A stretch of 64,000 nt of DNA from the NCBI GenBank assembly GCA_034006035.1, contig JAVETN010000006.1:1-64000 (forward strand), read 5' to 3'. The stretch comes from Desulforegulaceae bacterium (GTDB lineage: Bacteria > Desulfobacterota > Desulfobacteria > Desulfobacterales > JACKCP01). A program made the position numbers and the translations under genes. Positions 63,527 to 64,000 of the stretch are shown piece after piece. The notes beneath the pieces are model-generated. The model saw only the letters and a program-made list of their open reading frames with translations, was not told the origin of the DNA and searched no databases. How positions within the stretch are numbered: the stretch's first letter is position 1; each line of letters starts with the position of its first letter.

Positions 63527-64000
63527 ATGACTGTTCAAGTAATTATTCTTTTAACAATTATCCTTATGGCCCTGATCGTGTTTATCGGAGGATGGCTATC
63601 AGCGGATCTTGTGGGGCTGCTTGTTCTTTCCACACTGACCCTGCTGGGATTTTTGACTCCAGATGAAGCTCTGGCCGGGTTCAGCAGTCCGGCGGTGGTT
63701 ACTGTGTGGGCTATGTTCATCCTTTCTGCAGGACTAAACCGTACAGGCATAGCCCATAGACTTGGACAGCCTCTTCAGCGTTTTGCTAAAGGCAGTGAGA
63801 TGACGCTTGTGGTCGTCTTGATGGCCACGGCCAGCATTTTTTCGGCCCTGATTAATACCACAACAGTTGCAGCTGTTCTTTTACCCACCGTCATGGATCT
63901 TGCCCGGCGCAGCGGCAGGCCTCCCTCACGGCTTTTGATGCCTTTTTCTTTAGGCTGCCTTCTTGGCGGGCCATTTACCGGAATTTCAACCTCTACCAAT
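63527..64000 (+). CDS. SLC13-type (divalent anion:sodium symporter) permease, N-terminal part
   Basis: At least 158 codons, continuing past the window. ATG after AGCGGAG. It reads as membrane helices (VIILLTIILMALIVFIGGWL, LVGLLVLSTLTLLGFLTP), then DEALAGFSSPAVVTVWAMFILSAGL typical of the SLC13/CitT-TrkA_C permeases, and SALINTTTVAAVLLPTVM with the conserved NTTTVAA-type motif. Codons are clearly GC-richer (ctg, gcc, ggc, cgg) than in the rest of the window, suggesting horizontal acquisition. Sulfate or dicarboxylate transport is possible. Confidence 0.85.
   Translation, partial: MTVQVIILLTIILMALIVFIGGWLSADLVGLLVLSTLTLLGFLTPDEALAGFSSPAVVTVWAMFILSAGLNRTGIAHRLGQPLQRFAKGSEMTLVVVLMATASIFSALINTTTVAAVLLPTVMDLARRSGRPPSRLLMPFSLGCLLGGPFTGISTSTN

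Noticed and set aside
1-64000. Insertion sequences, transposases or integrases
   Set aside because: No transposase or integrase frame and no IS-type terminal inverted repeats were recognised.

Overview
This is a low-GC (mostly about 30% G+C by eye) bacterial chromosome segment. It carries complete LPS inner-core and export genes (gmhA, hldE, hldD, two GT9 heptosyltransferases, lpxK, lptF, lptG), an outer-membrane barrel protein and cmoA/cmoB, so the host is Gram-negative. The gene set suggests an anaerobic delta-proteobacterium (Desulfobacterota, perhaps Desulfobacterales). That placement is inference from gene content; no database search was possible.

Region 1 (1-19.2 kb) is a large type III-B CRISPR-Cas locus, almost entirely transcribed leftward. 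Reading right to left (5' to 3') it holds: a sigma-factor-like protein; a protein with an H-x3-C-x2-C anti-sigma zinc motif; a protein with a Lon-like (S16) peptidase core plus helical repeats; the leader; a CRISPR array of 19 repeats and 18 spacers; Cad1 (CARF domain fused to an adenosine-deaminase domain); a Nudix hydrolase; a TPR protein; a CRISPR-associated primase-polymerase (CAPP); Cas1; Cas2; an unrelated outer-membrane barrel gene and a helicase fragment; Cas6; Csx20; Cmr1; and Cas10/Cmr2, which stops 34 residues after its GGDD motif at the window edge. The likely logic is that Cas10 makes cyclic oligoadenylate, Cad1 is the effector that senses it, and Csx20 may remove the signal. The sigma / anti-sigma / Lon-like trio looks like a protease-released transcriptional response. 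It resembles in principle the published CalpL-CalpT-CalpS system, but I recognise no SAVED or CARF sensor in it. This trio is my best candidate for an undescribed system.

Region 2 (19.2-38.2 kb) is mainly housekeeping: an alpha/beta hydrolase, two NifX/NifB-type cofactor-binding proteins with a receiver-like protein, two identical tRNA-Leu(UAG) genes in inverted orientation around a second hydrolase and a parvulin, then fabH, pgi, a left-handed beta-helix protein coupled to glmM, a Bax-inhibitor-1 protein, the xseA-xseB-ispA-dxs-tlyA operon, an EF-G paralogue lacking the usual DTPGH histidine, and recX.

Region 3 (38.2-54.0 kb) is envelope biogenesis: a metal-binding ABC lipoprotein-type receptor, a YidD-like lipoprotein and a glycosyltransferase; the heptose/LPS-core operon on the plus strand; and facing it a tightly overlapping chain fecR - CHASE2 cyclase - lptF - lptG - lpxK - LPS kinase, preceded by cmoA-cmoB.

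Region 4 (54.0-64.0 kb) looks more accessory: a RecQ helicase fused to a phosphoribosyltransferase-like domain next to a DprA-like protein, with CGN-arginine codons unlike its neighbours; a hybrid sensor kinase; a YccF protein; MscS with a degenerate-P-loop partner; and, after about 580 bp without an intact gene, the start of a distinctly GC-richer SLC13-type permease that runs off the window.
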